Part shown: piece after piece, positions 1 through 7,144 of the stretch
How positions within the stretch are numbered: the first letter of the stretch is position 1
Layout of the letters: every line of letters starts with the position of its first letter
From: Deltaproteobacteria bacterium
GTDB lineage: Bacteria > Desulfobacterota > GWC2-55-46
DNA length: 30,188 nt
Assembly: GCA_016234955.1 (NCBI GenBank)
Contig: JACRNN010000198.1
Coordinates: 1-30,188 of the forward strand
Direction of reading: 5' to 3'
The notes under the pieces: model-generated
The model's database searches: none
What the model was told of the DNA's origin: nothing
What the model saw: the letters and a program-made list of their open reading frames with translations, nothing else
Translations under genes and position numbers: made by a program

Positions 1-63
1 GGCCTCCCACCCCTCTTCGACGGCCTTCTTGAACTCGTCATTTACCTTGTCCCAGAACCCCAT
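1..63 (-). CDS. Small protein of unknown function, N-terminal part only
   Basis: Only the first 21 codons are in the window; the gene runs off the left edge. The peptide begins MGFWDKVNDEFKKAVEEGWE, an amphipathic, charged helix-like start without a signal peptide. It has an ATG start with a G-rich ribosome site (GAGGGGG) just upstream and a very good sigma70-type promoter at 100-128. I do not recognise the family firmly. Similar short helical proteins occur in Desulfobacterota-type genomes, but that is memory rather than a search. The coding call rests on start, ribosome site and promoter agreeing. Confidence 0.6.
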   Translation of the reverse strand, partial: MGFWDKVNDEFKKAVEEGWEA

Positions 64-99
64 GCCCGACCCCCTCGAAGCGCCGTACCGAATACCATG

Positions 100-128
100 A
101 TGATATCGGCATAGGTATGAACTGTCAA
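100..128 (-). promoter_or_regulatory. Sigma70-type promoter for the leftward gene at 1-63
   Basis: Reading the minus strand, TTGACA (123-128) is followed after exactly 17 bp by TATCAT (100-105). The start codon at 63 lies about 37 bp downstream of the -10. The -35 is a perfect consensus match, and the -10 matches 4 to 5 of 6. Confidence 0.6.
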
Positions 129-178
129 GTGAAAGGGTGTCAGCCGACGCGCCGGGGGTGGTGGGTGCACAAAACCCT

Positions 179-207
179 TTGCATCTTTGGACGCCTTAAA
201 GTATACT
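179..207 (+). promoter_or_regulatory. Possible promoter for folD
   Basis: TATACT at 202-207 is a good -10 hexamer. Seventeen bases upstream is TTGCAT (179-184), a weak -35. The folD ATG at 263 has a GGGGGGAAG ribosome site. The assignment is tentative because only the -10 is strong. Confidence 0.35.
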
Positions 208-262
208 GATTTGAAAAAATTCAGGAAATCTCCGTCCGCAATGGCGGGGGGAAGCAAAAACG

Positions 263-1120
263 ATGTCCAGGATAATAGACGGCAGGGAGATAGCCGCCCA
301 GGTACGGGCCGAGATCAAGTCCGAGATATCCTTGCTTAAGGAAAAGGCCGGCATGACCCCGGGGCTTGCGGTGGTGCTCGTCGGGGACGACCCCGCCTCA
401 AGGGTCTACGTCAGGAACAAGGGCAAGGCGTGCGAGGAGGTGGGCATACGCTCCTTCCAGCACACCCTCCCGGCCGATACCGGTGAAGAAGGTCTCCTCG
501 CCCTCATCAGGGGGCTCAACGGCTCGAAGGACGTAAACGGCATACTGGTGCAGTTGCCGCTCCCCTCCCATATAGACGAGGAGACCGTGATCGAGGCCGT
601 CTCCCCTCAAAAGGACGTGGACGGCTTCCATCCGTACAACGTGGGGAGGCTTACGATAGGCCGCCCTCTGCTCCAGCCGTGCACCCCTTACGGGGTGATG
701 CGGATGATAGATAGCATTGGGGTCGACCTCACCGGGAAAGAGGCGGTTGTCGTCGGCAGGAGCAACATCGTCGGCAAGCCTATGGCGCTCATGCTCCTGC
801 ACAAGAACGCCACAGTCACCATATGCCACTCCAAGACAAGGGATATCGCGCAGAAGGTCAAGGCCGCCGACATACTCATAGCGGCCGTTGGAAGGGCCGG
901 GTTCATCAAGGGGGACTGGGTTAAGGACGGGGCCGTGGTGATAGACGTGGGGATAAACAGGACCGCTGAGGGAAAACTTGCCGGGGATGTGGACTTCGAG
1001 GGGGCTTCAAAAAGGGCCTCCTTCATAACCCCGGTGCCGGGAGGGGTGGGCCCGATGACCATAGCCATGCTCCTTAAAAACACCGTGGAAGCCGCCAAAA
1101 GGGCCTCAGGGGCCGCTTGA
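263..1120 (+). CDS. folD: Bifunctional methylenetetrahydrofolate dehydrogenase / methenyltetrahydrofolate cyclohydrolase FolD
   Basis: FolD interconverts 5,10-methylene-THF and 10-formyl-THF through methenyl-THF in the cytosol, using NADP or NAD. The 285-aa length is typical. The N-terminal catalytic domain has VGDDPASRVYVRNKGKACEE, with the family tyrosine at 49 and catalytic lysine at 53, and PLQPCTPYGVM in the substrate pocket. The Rossmann part shows VVGRSNIVGKPMALMLL, and the C-terminus carries the signature PVPGGVGPMTIAMLL. The ATG at 263 follows a G-rich ribosome site, and the first residues (SRIIDGREIAAQVR) match the usual FolD start. Next downstream is a MetV-type gene, so the pair fits a C1-folate or Wood-Ljungdahl methyl branch. 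Confidence 0.97.
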   Translation: MSRIIDGREIAAQVRAEIKSEISLLKEKAGMTPGLAVVLVGDDPASRVYVRNKGKACEEVGIRSFQHTLPADTGEEGLLALIRGLNGSKDVNGILVQLPLPSHIDEETVIEAVSPQKDVDGFHPYNVGRLTIGRPLLQPCTPYGVMRMIDSIGVDLTGKEAVVVGRSNIVGKPMALMLLHKNATVTICHSKTRDIAQKVKAADILIAAVGRAGFIKGDWVKDGAVVIDVGINRTAEGKLAGDVDFEGASKRASFITPVPGGVGPMTIAMLLKNTVEAAKRASGAA

Positions 1121-1177
1121 GGCCTCCTTCAGGGGTGCGCGCAAAGCACAGGCCGCGCTCAACAACAAGGTCCAGGA

Positions 1178-1197
1178 TTAAGGGCGCAGGCCCTTAA
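1178..1197. terminator. Small perfect hairpin between folD and metV
   Basis: TTAAGGGC and GCCCTTAA form an 8-bp perfect stem around a GCAG loop, 58 bp after folD. There is no following T-run on either strand, so a true intrinsic terminator is doubtful. It could be an attenuating or mRNA-stabilising hairpin. Confidence 0.3.
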
Positions 1198-1223
1198 GCA
1201 AGTATAAAGCGGCCCTCTTACCC

Positions 1224-1907
1224 ATGATAATTACAAAGCCAAAGGACATCAAAGGAATACTCGAGGCCCTTAAGGGGAAAAAGCGCGTCTACCTCTTCGG
1301 CTGCGGGTCATGCGCCGAGCAGTGCCAGACCGGCGGGGAGAAGGAGCTCGAGGCGATGGAGAAGGCCTTGAGGCAGAACGGGGTCGAGGTCGCCGGCGCA
1401 TCGATAGTGGAGGAGACCTGCTACCGCCAGCTCGTGCTCAAGGAGTACAGGAACGCCGAGGGCTTCAGGGACGCGGACGCGGTGCTGGTGCTCGCCTGCG
1501 GGGCCGGGGTCAGGACCGTGGCCGACGTGGTGGAGGAGGACAGGCCCGTGCTGCCGGCGCTTGATTCCATATTCCTCGCCACGGTCGAGAGGTACGGACG
1601 CTTCTTCGAGGGCTGCTCCCTCTGCGGGGAGTGCGTGCTCACCGAGACGGCGGCCATCTGCCCGCACACCGAGTGCCCTAAGGGGCTCCTCAACGGCCCG
1701 TGCGGGGGCGTTGCCGACGGCATGTGCGAGGTGGACACGGAGAACGAATGCGCGTGGGTGAGGATATACCGGAGGCTTAAGGAGCAGGGCAGACTACATC
1801 TCATGAAAAAGATTTCCGGGCCGAAGGACCATTCCGTCGGGCTTCGCCCCAGAAAGACGCTCCTGCGCAACCCAGCGCGTCAGGCCGACAGGAAGACGAA
1901 GAAGTGA
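1224..1907 (+). CDS. metV: MetV-type methylenetetrahydrofolate reductase C-terminal (zinc/Fe-S) protein
   Basis: This is the small cysteine-rich partner of methylenetetrahydrofolate reductase (family PF12225), found with MetF in acetogens and other bacteria with a Wood-Ljungdahl-type methyl branch. Two cysteine clusters are visible. The first is near the N-terminus (FGCGSCAEQCQTGG, cysteines 27, 30, 34). The second is in the C-terminal half (CSLCGEC...CPHTECPKGLLNGPCGG), the metal-cluster part typical of the family. A basic tail (from about residue 205) ends the 227-aa protein. The gene lies 103 bp after folD. A metF partner is normally next to it but is absent here: the restriction-modification cassette begins directly after. 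The start lacks a strong Shine-Dalgarno sequence. Confidence 0.85.
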   Translation: MIITKPKDIKGILEALKGKKRVYLFGCGSCAEQCQTGGEKELEAMEKALRQNGVEVAGASIVEETCYRQLVLKEYRNAEGFRDADAVLVLACGAGVRTVADVVEEDRPVLPALDSIFLATVERYGRFFEGCSLCGECVLTETAAICPHTECPKGLLNGPCGGVADGMCEVDTENECAWVRIYRRLKEQGRLHLMKKISGPKDHSVGLRPRKTLLRNPARQADRKTKK

Positions 1908-2013
1908 ATGGATTGAAAAAAAGCGCAGAGGCGGGCAAAATTTATAAATTGATACAGAGCATAGATATAGGGGGAATATTCGGCGACCCGGTAGCGGTAG
2001 GTTCAAATACGAA

Positions 2014-3216
2014 ATGAAAAAAAGACATATCGAAAACAAAAATTTCAGACTTATCGACTTGTTCTCCGGTGCAGGCGGGATGACCCTCGGCTTCACCTTC
2101 GGAAATTCTTTCGAGCCGGTATGGGCGAACGACAACAACAAATACGCCGTCGAAACCTACAATGCCAACTTCGGAAACCATTGCGTCCTCGGAAATATTG
2201 TAGAGTTGCTCGAAGACCCGAATATCGAAATTCCTAAGGCCGACGTCGTCATCGGAGGGCCGCCTTGTCAAGGGTTCAGCCTCTTGAACAAAAACCGCGA
2301 TGGCGACCCGAGAAAACAACTCTGGCGTCCTTTTCTCGAAGTGGTCGAGCGTTCCGGTGCCGATGTTTTCCTCATGGAAAACGTACCTCAACTGCTCGGC
2401 TCTTCCGAGCACGATGAAATCAGGGAAACCGCCGAATCGATGGGTTTCGAACTTGCACGGGCGAAGTTGTGCGCGGCCGATTACGGGGCCCCTCAAACGC
2501 GGTGGAGAGCCTTTATCTTGGGATGTCGCTTTGCCGATCCACAAACGGTTTTTCCGCCTCCCAGGACCCATTACAAACCGAAGAATGGAGCCGGCCGTTC
2601 GCCATCGAAAGCCGATGACGGATATGTCGAAAAGCCGCGTCCCTGGCGCACGGTCAGGGACGCCATTGCCGACCTTCCGGCTCCCGAAGGTACGGAGATA
2701 CGCAAAGAACCGCCTCCCCTGGATATTCACTTCGGGCGTTCGCCAACGGCGCTCAGCCTGAAGCGTTATAAGGCCGTACCGGAGGAAGGAATGAACCGTT
2801 TCGATCTGCAAAAGCGCGCTCCGGCGTTGACCCCTCCTTGTTGGATCAGGAAAAAATCGGGTGGAACCGACCTTTTCGGTCGGCTTTGGTGGGACAGACA
2901 GGCATTCACTATTAGAACCGAGTTCTTCAAGCCGGAAAAGGGCCGCTATCTGCATCCTTCGCAGCACCGCCCCATTACCCATAGGGAGGCGGCCAGACTC
3001 CAATCTTTTCCCGACTCGTTCCGCTTCAAAGGCTCCAAAATAGAAATTGCGAAACAGATCGGCAATGCGGTTCCGCCTCTTCTGGCGGCTCACGTCGCGG
3101 AGTGCATAGCTACCTTATTGTCCGAAAAATTCGGCGAGATGAATGAAAGACCAGCTTACGCCAGAGCAAAGAAGCGCCCTAATGGCGAGGGTAAAAGGAC
3201 GGGATACCGGGCCTGA
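2014..3216 (+). CDS. DNA (cytosine-5-)-methyltransferase of a type II restriction-modification system
   Basis: The enzyme transfers a methyl group from SAM to C5 of cytosine in a specific DNA site. All signature blocks are present: motif I DLFSGAGG (15-22), motif IV GGPPCQGFS with catalytic Cys85, motif VI MENVPQLL, motif VIII QTRWR, and motif X IGNAVPP near the end. At 400 aa with one target-recognition region between motifs VIII and IX, it is a standard single-specificity enzyme; the target is not deducible by eye. Its last 74 bp overlap the vsr gene in another frame, so the C-terminal basic tail is probably real but dispensable. Codon use (TTC-GAA-rich, less GC at third positions) differs from neighbours, consistent with horizontal acquisition. 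Confidence 0.95.
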   Translation: MKKRHIENKNFRLIDLFSGAGGMTLGFTFGNSFEPVWANDNNKYAVETYNANFGNHCVLGNIVELLEDPNIEIPKADVVIGGPPCQGFSLLNKNRDGDPRKQLWRPFLEVVERSGADVFLMENVPQLLGSSEHDEIRETAESMGFELARAKLCAADYGAPQTRWRAFILGCRFADPQTVFPPPRTHYKPKNGAGRSPSKADDGYVEKPRPWRTVRDAIADLPAPEGTEIRKEPPPLDIHFGRSPTALSLKRYKAVPEEGMNRFDLQKRAPALTPPCWIRKKSGGTDLFGRLWWDRQAFTIRTEFFKPEKGRYLHPSQHRPITHREAARLQSFPDSFRFKGSKIEIAKQIGNAVPPLLAAHVAECIATLLSEKFGEMNERPAYARAKKRPNGEGKRTGYRA

Positions 3217-3556
3217 AAGACTCGTCAGGAGTATGCTTCACCGGATGGGATACCGATTCCGGCTCTACCGCCGCGATCTCCCCGGTAGTCCGGATATCGT
3301 TTTGCCGAAACACCGTAAGGTCGTTTTCGTCCACGGTTGCTTCTGGCACGGGCACAAGAGGTGCAAGAAGGCTTCCCGTCCTTCGACCAGAGTCGAGTTT
3401 TGGAATAAGAAAATCGACGAAAATATTCGGCGGGACGAGAGGATATGCAAAGAGCTCAAAGCGGCGGGTTGGAAGGTGTTGGTCGTGTGGCAATGCAAGA
3501 CCCGCAAGCCCGATAAACTGCCGCAGAAACTGGAAAAATTCTTACATGACAAATAA
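3143..3556 (+). CDS. vsr: Very short patch repair (Vsr-type) T/G mismatch endonuclease
   Basis: Vsr nicks 5' of the T in T:G mismatches that arise when 5-methylcytosine deaminates, so it protects the sites made mutable by the adjacent methyltransferase. The 137-aa protein has the family start MARVKGRDTGPERLVR, then LPGSPDIVLP, FVHGCFWHGHKRCK, FWNKKIDENIRRD and GWKVLVVWQC. Glu25, Asp51, His64 and His69 fall at the same numbers as the active-site residues of E. coli Vsr. The gene starts inside the methyltransferase gene (74-bp overlap) and its stop overlaps the next start by 11 bp, so the three are translationally coupled. Some Vsr-fold proteins serve as the restriction enzyme itself, but the exact match to true Vsr favours repair. 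Confidence 0.93.
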   Translation: MKDQLTPEQRSALMARVKGRDTGPERLVRSMLHRMGYRFRLYRRDLPGSPDIVLPKHRKVVFVHGCFWHGHKRCKKASRPSTRVEFWNKKIDENIRRDERICKELKAAGWKVLVVWQCKTRKPDKLPQKLEKFLHDK

Positions 3557-4490
3557 AGAGAAGAAGCGAAAACAAGCCGATCCCGAAGCCGTTCGACGTA
3601 AGGTCGAAACGCTGATCGAGAACTTCGAAGCCGAGCTTCGATCAGGCGATCTTCGGTCGAAAGTACTTGCTCTTGTTCCGGTCTTTAACGAATTGCGGCG
3701 CTTGGGCAAGGCATTGATCCCAGGGGAGTACGCGTCGGCGGCCTCGGACAGGATTCTCTATTACTTCCGACAATACCCGCGGACGATCATCAACGGCGAC
3801 GAGTTGCTGGTCGTTTCCGGTATTCAGGACTATCCACGGCGTGTGCGCGAGCTACGCGTCCAGTCCGGATGGGCGATAGCCAGCGGAGTTACCGTCAAGC
3901 AGATGCGTGAAGACGAATCCGAGGAAATTCCCGCCGAGCTCGAAAATATGAAGCCAAACGAGTATGTTCTGCTCGGCACCGAGCAGGATCGGGATGCTGC
4001 GCATCGTTGGAATATGGCCAACACGATACGAAAGCAGCCAGGCTCGGTCAGGGACAAGATACTAAAGTTCCTGCAAGCAAACATTGGCCGAGGAGTAACG
4101 CACGAAGAGTTGCGCTACGTCGCCGGAAACAAGACGGAATGGGCTCGGCGCGTGCGTGAGCTGCGAACGGAGTTCGGTTGGCCGATCGCTACGAAGACGA
4201 CGGGACGCCAGGACTTGGGAGTGGGGGTTTATGTGCTCCAAGCAAATCGTCAGAGCCCGGAGCATGATCGACATATTCCCGATGACGTGCGTAGCGAAGT
4301 GCTGCGGCGCAACGGATACAGGTGCCAAGAATGCAAGTGGTCGCATGATGAATGGAATCCGTCGGACCCGAGGCATTTGGAATTACACCATGTAAAGCAC
4401 CACGCAAAGGGTGGCGAAAACGCCAAAGAAAATCTGATGACGTTATGCACAGTATGTCATGATAAGCTGCATAGAATTGCAAAACAATAA
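3546..4490 (+). CDS. HNH endonuclease, probable restriction enzyme of the cassette
   Basis: The C-terminal about 65 residues form an HNH nuclease. RCQEC (Cys260, Cys263) and CTVCH (Cys301, Cys304) hold zinc, LELHHVKHH (His281, His282) gives the first histidines, and GENAKENLMTLC carries the Asn. Upstream are two related segments, each ending in a W/Y-x-RRVRELR-x-x-x-GW-x-IA pattern (about residues 95-115 and 195-220), resembling duplicated winged-helix DNA-reading modules. The first 60 residues are charged and helical. Position directly behind methyltransferase and vsr, with an 11-bp overlap, makes this the likely cognate restriction endonuclease. Specificity is unknown. Base composition is like the other two cassette genes and unlike the host. 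Confidence 0.85.
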   Translation: MTNKEKKRKQADPEAVRRKVETLIENFEAELRSGDLRSKVLALVPVFNELRRLGKALIPGEYASAASDRILYYFRQYPRTIINGDELLVVSGIQDYPRRVRELRVQSGWAIASGVTVKQMREDESEEIPAELENMKPNEYVLLGTEQDRDAAHRWNMANTIRKQPGSVRDKILKFLQANIGRGVTHEELRYVAGNKTEWARRVRELRTEFGWPIATKTTGRQDLGVGVYVLQANRQSPEHDRHIPDDVRSEVLRRNGYRCQECKWSHDEWNPSDPRHLELHHVKHHAKGGENAKENLMTLCTVCHDKLHRIAKQ

Positions 4491-4503
4491 TCATGTCGGC
4501 GCC

Positions 4504-4528
4504 CCCTGTTTTATATCAAAAGACAGGG
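4504..4528. terminator. Weak hairpin closing the restriction-modification cassette
   Basis: CCCTGTTTT and AAAAGACAGGG pair around ATATC with one bulged base, 13 bp after the HNH stop. It could end transcription of the cassette, but no clean T-run follows. Confidence 0.35.
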
Positions 4529-4556
4529 ACAAAATTATAAATATCAAGAGGCACGG

Positions 4557-5708
4557 ATGAAGACCGCCTTCCTATATTCTGAAAAATTCGGGGCGTATTA
4601 CTACGGGGGCGCCCACCCGATGAAGCCCGTGAGGCTCAGGCTGACCTATGAGCTTATGGAGGCCTTGAAGCTTACGGGCCTGCCGGGAGCGAAGATAGTG
4701 GAGGCCAGGCAGGCCCAGCCCAAAGATCTGCAGATGTTCCACACCCCGGAGTACCTGAGGGTGTTGAAGGAGGCCAACACCGGGATAATACCGGTCAACG
4801 GCACCGCCTTTGGCATCGGGTTCGGCGACAACCCGGTCTTCAACGGCATGTACGAATGGTCCACATACTGCGCCGGGGCCTCCATTCAGGCCGCCGAGCT
4901 TGTGGCCGGCTCTGAGGCCGATATCGCCTTCAACATCGCCGGCGGCCTCCATCATGCCCTGCCCGGCAGGGCCTCGGGGTTCTGCTACATAAACGACGCG
5001 GTGCTTGCGGTAAAGCATCTTGTGGCCCAGGGCAAGAGGGTGGCATACGTCGATATAGACGCGCACCACGGCGACGGGGTCGAGTACGCGTTCTACGACA
5101 CGGACGCGGTGCTGACCATATCTCTCCACGAGTCCGGGCAGTGGATTTTCCCGGGGACCGGTTTTGTGACCGACATCGGGATAAAGGAGGGCGCTGGGTT
5201 CTCCGTAAACCTCCCGTTCCCGCCGGGAACAGGGGACGAGGTCTTCGTAAGCGGCTTTGACGAGATTGTGCCGCCTTTCATCGAGGCCTTCAAGCCCGAC
5301 GTGCTTGTCACGCAGCTCGGCGTGGACTCCTTCGAGACAGACCCGATAACGCACCTGAGCCTCACCACCAACGGATTCGAGACGATGGTCAAGCGCTTCC
5401 GCTCCTTCGGCCTTCCGTGGGTGGCCCTCGGAGGAGGGGGCTACGACATGAGCAACGTCTCGCGCGCGTGGACCCTTGCCTGGGCCATAATGAACAGGGT
5501 AAAGCCTCCCGGCACCATACCGAAGGATTTCATACTCAAAAACGGCGACATATACAGGTCGAGCTTCCTGAAGGACCCTCCTTTCAAGCCGATACCGTTG
5601 AGGGACGAGGACGCGTCGTGCCTCGCCAACGACATCAAATACCTCAAGGAAGAGGTCCTGCCGTTAGTCAAAAACCGTCAAAAAGAGCGGCAGGTAAAAA
5701 AGGGATGA
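4557..5708 (+). CDS. acuC: AcuC-like histone deacetylase-family protein (class I HDAC fold)
   Basis: This is a zinc amidohydrolase of the arginase/deacetylase fold; bacterial members deacetylate lysines (for example acetyl-CoA synthetase in Bacillus) or small acetylamines. Visible signatures are GGLHHALPGRASGFCYIND with the catalytic histidine pair at 132-133, VDIDAHHGDGVEYAFY with metal ligands Asp168 and His170, the GVDSF loop with the second metal aspartate, and LALGGGGYD-type sequence (WVALGGGGYDMSNVSRAW). Length 383 aa is usual. The stop overlaps the alanine dehydrogenase start (ATGA), so the two are co-translated. Physiological substrate is not known from sequence; the pairing with alanine dehydrogenase hints at control of acetyl or carbon flux. 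Confidence 0.9.
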   Translation: MKTAFLYSEKFGAYYYGGAHPMKPVRLRLTYELMEALKLTGLPGAKIVEARQAQPKDLQMFHTPEYLRVLKEANTGIIPVNGTAFGIGFGDNPVFNGMYEWSTYCAGASIQAAELVAGSEADIAFNIAGGLHHALPGRASGFCYINDAVLAVKHLVAQGKRVAYVDIDAHHGDGVEYAFYDTDAVLTISLHESGQWIFPGTGFVTDIGIKEGAGFSVNLPFPPGTGDEVFVSGFDEIVPPFIEAFKPDVLVTQLGVDSFETDPITHLSLTTNGFETMVKRFRSFGLPWVALGGGGYDMSNVSRAWTLAWAIMNRVKPPGTIPKDFILKNGDIYRSSFLKDPPFKPIPLRDEDASCLANDIKYLKEEVLPLVKNRQKERQVKKG

Positions 5709-6811
5709 TAGTAGGCGTACCGAGGGAGATAAAGGACAACGAATACAGGGTCGGGATGATCCCTTCCGGGGTCAGGGCCCTTGCGGGCTCGGGCCACAGG
5801 GTCCTGGTGGAAAAGGGCGCCGGGGCCGGGAGCTCGATAGACGACGCCGATTACAGGCAGGCGGGCGCGGAGATAGCGGACAGTCCTGAGGAGGTCTACG
5901 GCAAGGCCGACCTGATAGTGAAGGTGAAGGAGCCGAGGCCGCGGGAGTACGCTTTACTCAAGAAGGGCTCCATCCTCTTCACGTTCCTCCATCTCGCCGC
6001 GGACCCGGCCCTTGCGCAGGAGCTTCTGAAGAGAGGCGTGACGGCCATAGGGTATGAGACCGTCGAGCTCGACGAGGGGGCTTTACCGATACTCTCCCCC
6101 ATGAGCGAGGTCGCCGGGAGGCTCGCCGTCCAGGTCGGCGCGCATTGCCTTCTGAAGCCGCAGGGTGGCAGGGGGGTGCTCCTGAGCGGGGTGCCCGGCG
6201 TTGAACGGGGCAATATAGCCATAGCCGGCGCAGGCGTCGTCGGCGTGAACGCCGCCAGGATAGCCGCCGGCCTCGGCGCGGACGTCCTTATGCTCGACAC
6301 GCGGATGGAGCGGTTCAGGTACATAGACGACATATTCGGCCCGAGGGTCAAGACCCTCATATCGAACGAGTACAACATCGAATCAGCCCTCAAAAGGTGC
6401 GACCTCCTGATAGGGGCGGTTCATGTCCCGGGGGCGCGCACCCCGAGGATTATCACCCGCGAGATGCTCTCCCTAATGAAAAAGGGGGCCGTGATAGTCG
6501 ACGTCTCAATAGACCAGGGCGGGTGCGTCGAGACGATAAGGCCGACCACGCACTCGGAACCTACATACGAGGTCGACGGGGTCATACACTACGGCGTTAC
6601 GAACATGCCGGGGGCCGTGCCGAGGACCTCCACCTTTGCCCTCACCAACGCCACGATCCCCTACATACTATCGATAGCCAACCTCGGCCTCAAAGAGGCC
6701 GTCGCATCGACCCCGGCCATCAAACGGGGCGTAAACACCCACAGGGGGGCCGTAACCCACGCACGTGTCGCGGAGGCGATAGGCTTGAAGGCCGGGGCCC
6801 TTGAGCTTTAG
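5705..6811 (+). CDS. ald: Alanine dehydrogenase
   Basis: The enzyme catalyses NAD-dependent, reversible oxidative deamination of L-alanine to pyruvate and ammonia. The start is the ATG at 5705, overlapping the acuC stop by 4 bp. The open frame extends further upstream but that part is a shadow of acuC, and MIVGVPREIKDNEYRVGM is the classic N-terminus. Arg15, Lys75 (VKVKEP) and His96 (FTFLH) fall at the canonical catalytic/pyruvate-binding numbers. The NAD-binding Rossmann motif is AIAGAGVVGVNAAR, and the C-terminal GVTNMPGAVPRTST is diagnostic for alanine rather than lysine-type dehydrogenases. Length is 368 aa, as expected. Confidence 0.95.
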   Translation: MIVGVPREIKDNEYRVGMIPSGVRALAGSGHRVLVEKGAGAGSSIDDADYRQAGAEIADSPEEVYGKADLIVKVKEPRPREYALLKKGSILFTFLHLAADPALAQELLKRGVTAIGYETVELDEGALPILSPMSEVAGRLAVQVGAHCLLKPQGGRGVLLSGVPGVERGNIAIAGAGVVGVNAARIAAGLGADVLMLDTRMERFRYIDDIFGPRVKTLISNEYNIESALKRCDLLIGAVHVPGARTPRIITREMLSLMKKGAVIVDVSIDQGGCVETIRPTTHSEPTYEVDGVIHYGVTNMPGAVPRTSTFALTNATIPYILSIANLGLKEAVASTPAIKRGVNTHRGAVTHARVAEAIGLKAGALEL

Positions 6812-6858
6812 CGGGTGGGAACGCAAAACCAAGTCATTGCGAGCGCAGAAACGTTGGG

Positions 6859-6885
6859 TGGGTTGAGCGCAGCGAAGCCCATCAC
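6859..6885 (+). repeat. Dispersed GGGTTGAGCG-AGCGAAGCCCATCAC repeat, copy 1
   Basis: This 27-bp stretch recurs on the opposite strand at 30049-30075 with a single mismatch. It is partly self-complementary in style (GGGTTGAGCG...CCCATC) and sits in non-coding DNA both times. I read it as part of a short interspersed repeat family. Confidence 0.6.
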
Positions 6886-6925
6886 TACGGCGCTATTTTA
6901 GGTCTTTAAGAGTTTGGAGAAACCC

Positions 6926-6994
6926 ATGCAGGATGATACAGACAAGAATGTATACATAATTGGAGCGGGTTTTTCAAAAAAATTAGGGGTGTAA
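6926..6994 (+). pseudogene. 22-codon stub resembling the N-terminus of a SIR2-like (NAD-binding) protein
   Basis: An ATG frame reads MQDDTDKNVYIIGAGFSKKL then GV and stop. V-Y-I-I-G-A-G-F-S-K is the usual first strand and glycine loop of SIR2-like NAD-binding proteins, many of which are defence effectors. It ends immediately after the loop, where a repeat element (7002-7139) begins. Local DNA is AT-richer than the neighbouring genes. Reading: the 5' remnant of a foreign gene cut off by a rearrangement. With only 22 residues the family assignment is weak. Confidence 0.4.
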
Positions 6995-7001
6995 AAGTTA
7001 A

Positions 7002-7139
7002 GGAACCTCTGATTAATTCGCAATAGCATGTCATTCTGAGCAAAGCGAAGAATCTCAACGTCTATAAAATCAATAAGTTACGAGATTCTTCGGTCGCTAC
7101 GCTTCCTCAGAATGACAGAAAAACATAATTAATCAGGTC
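7002..7139. repeat. MITE-like element with CTGATTAATT inverted ends and an inner TGTCATTCTGAG inverted repeat
   Basis: Outer arms CTGATTAATT (7009-7018) and AATTAATCAG (7127-7136) are inverted. Inside them, GTCATTCTGAG...GAAGAATCTC (about 7030-7055) is inverted against GAGATTCTTCG...CTCAGAATGAC (about 7083-7116). Related pieces occur at 9720-9765, 24369-24386 (outer arm) and 24440-24505 (inner arm). No coding capacity is present, so it would be a non-autonomous element or REP-like repeat. It ends a few bases before the stop of the DEAD-box helicase at 7145. Confidence 0.6.
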
Positions 7140-7144
7140 GGGTC

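Noticed and set aside
42..257. 71-codon frame on the minus strand covering the first gene's promoter
   Set aside because: It overlaps the better supported gene start at 63 in another frame and has no family features or ribosome site.
3143..3556. Vsr-like protein as the restriction nuclease itself
   Set aside because: Active-site residues align number for number with true Vsr, and a separate HNH nuclease is encoded next door, so a repair role is more likely.
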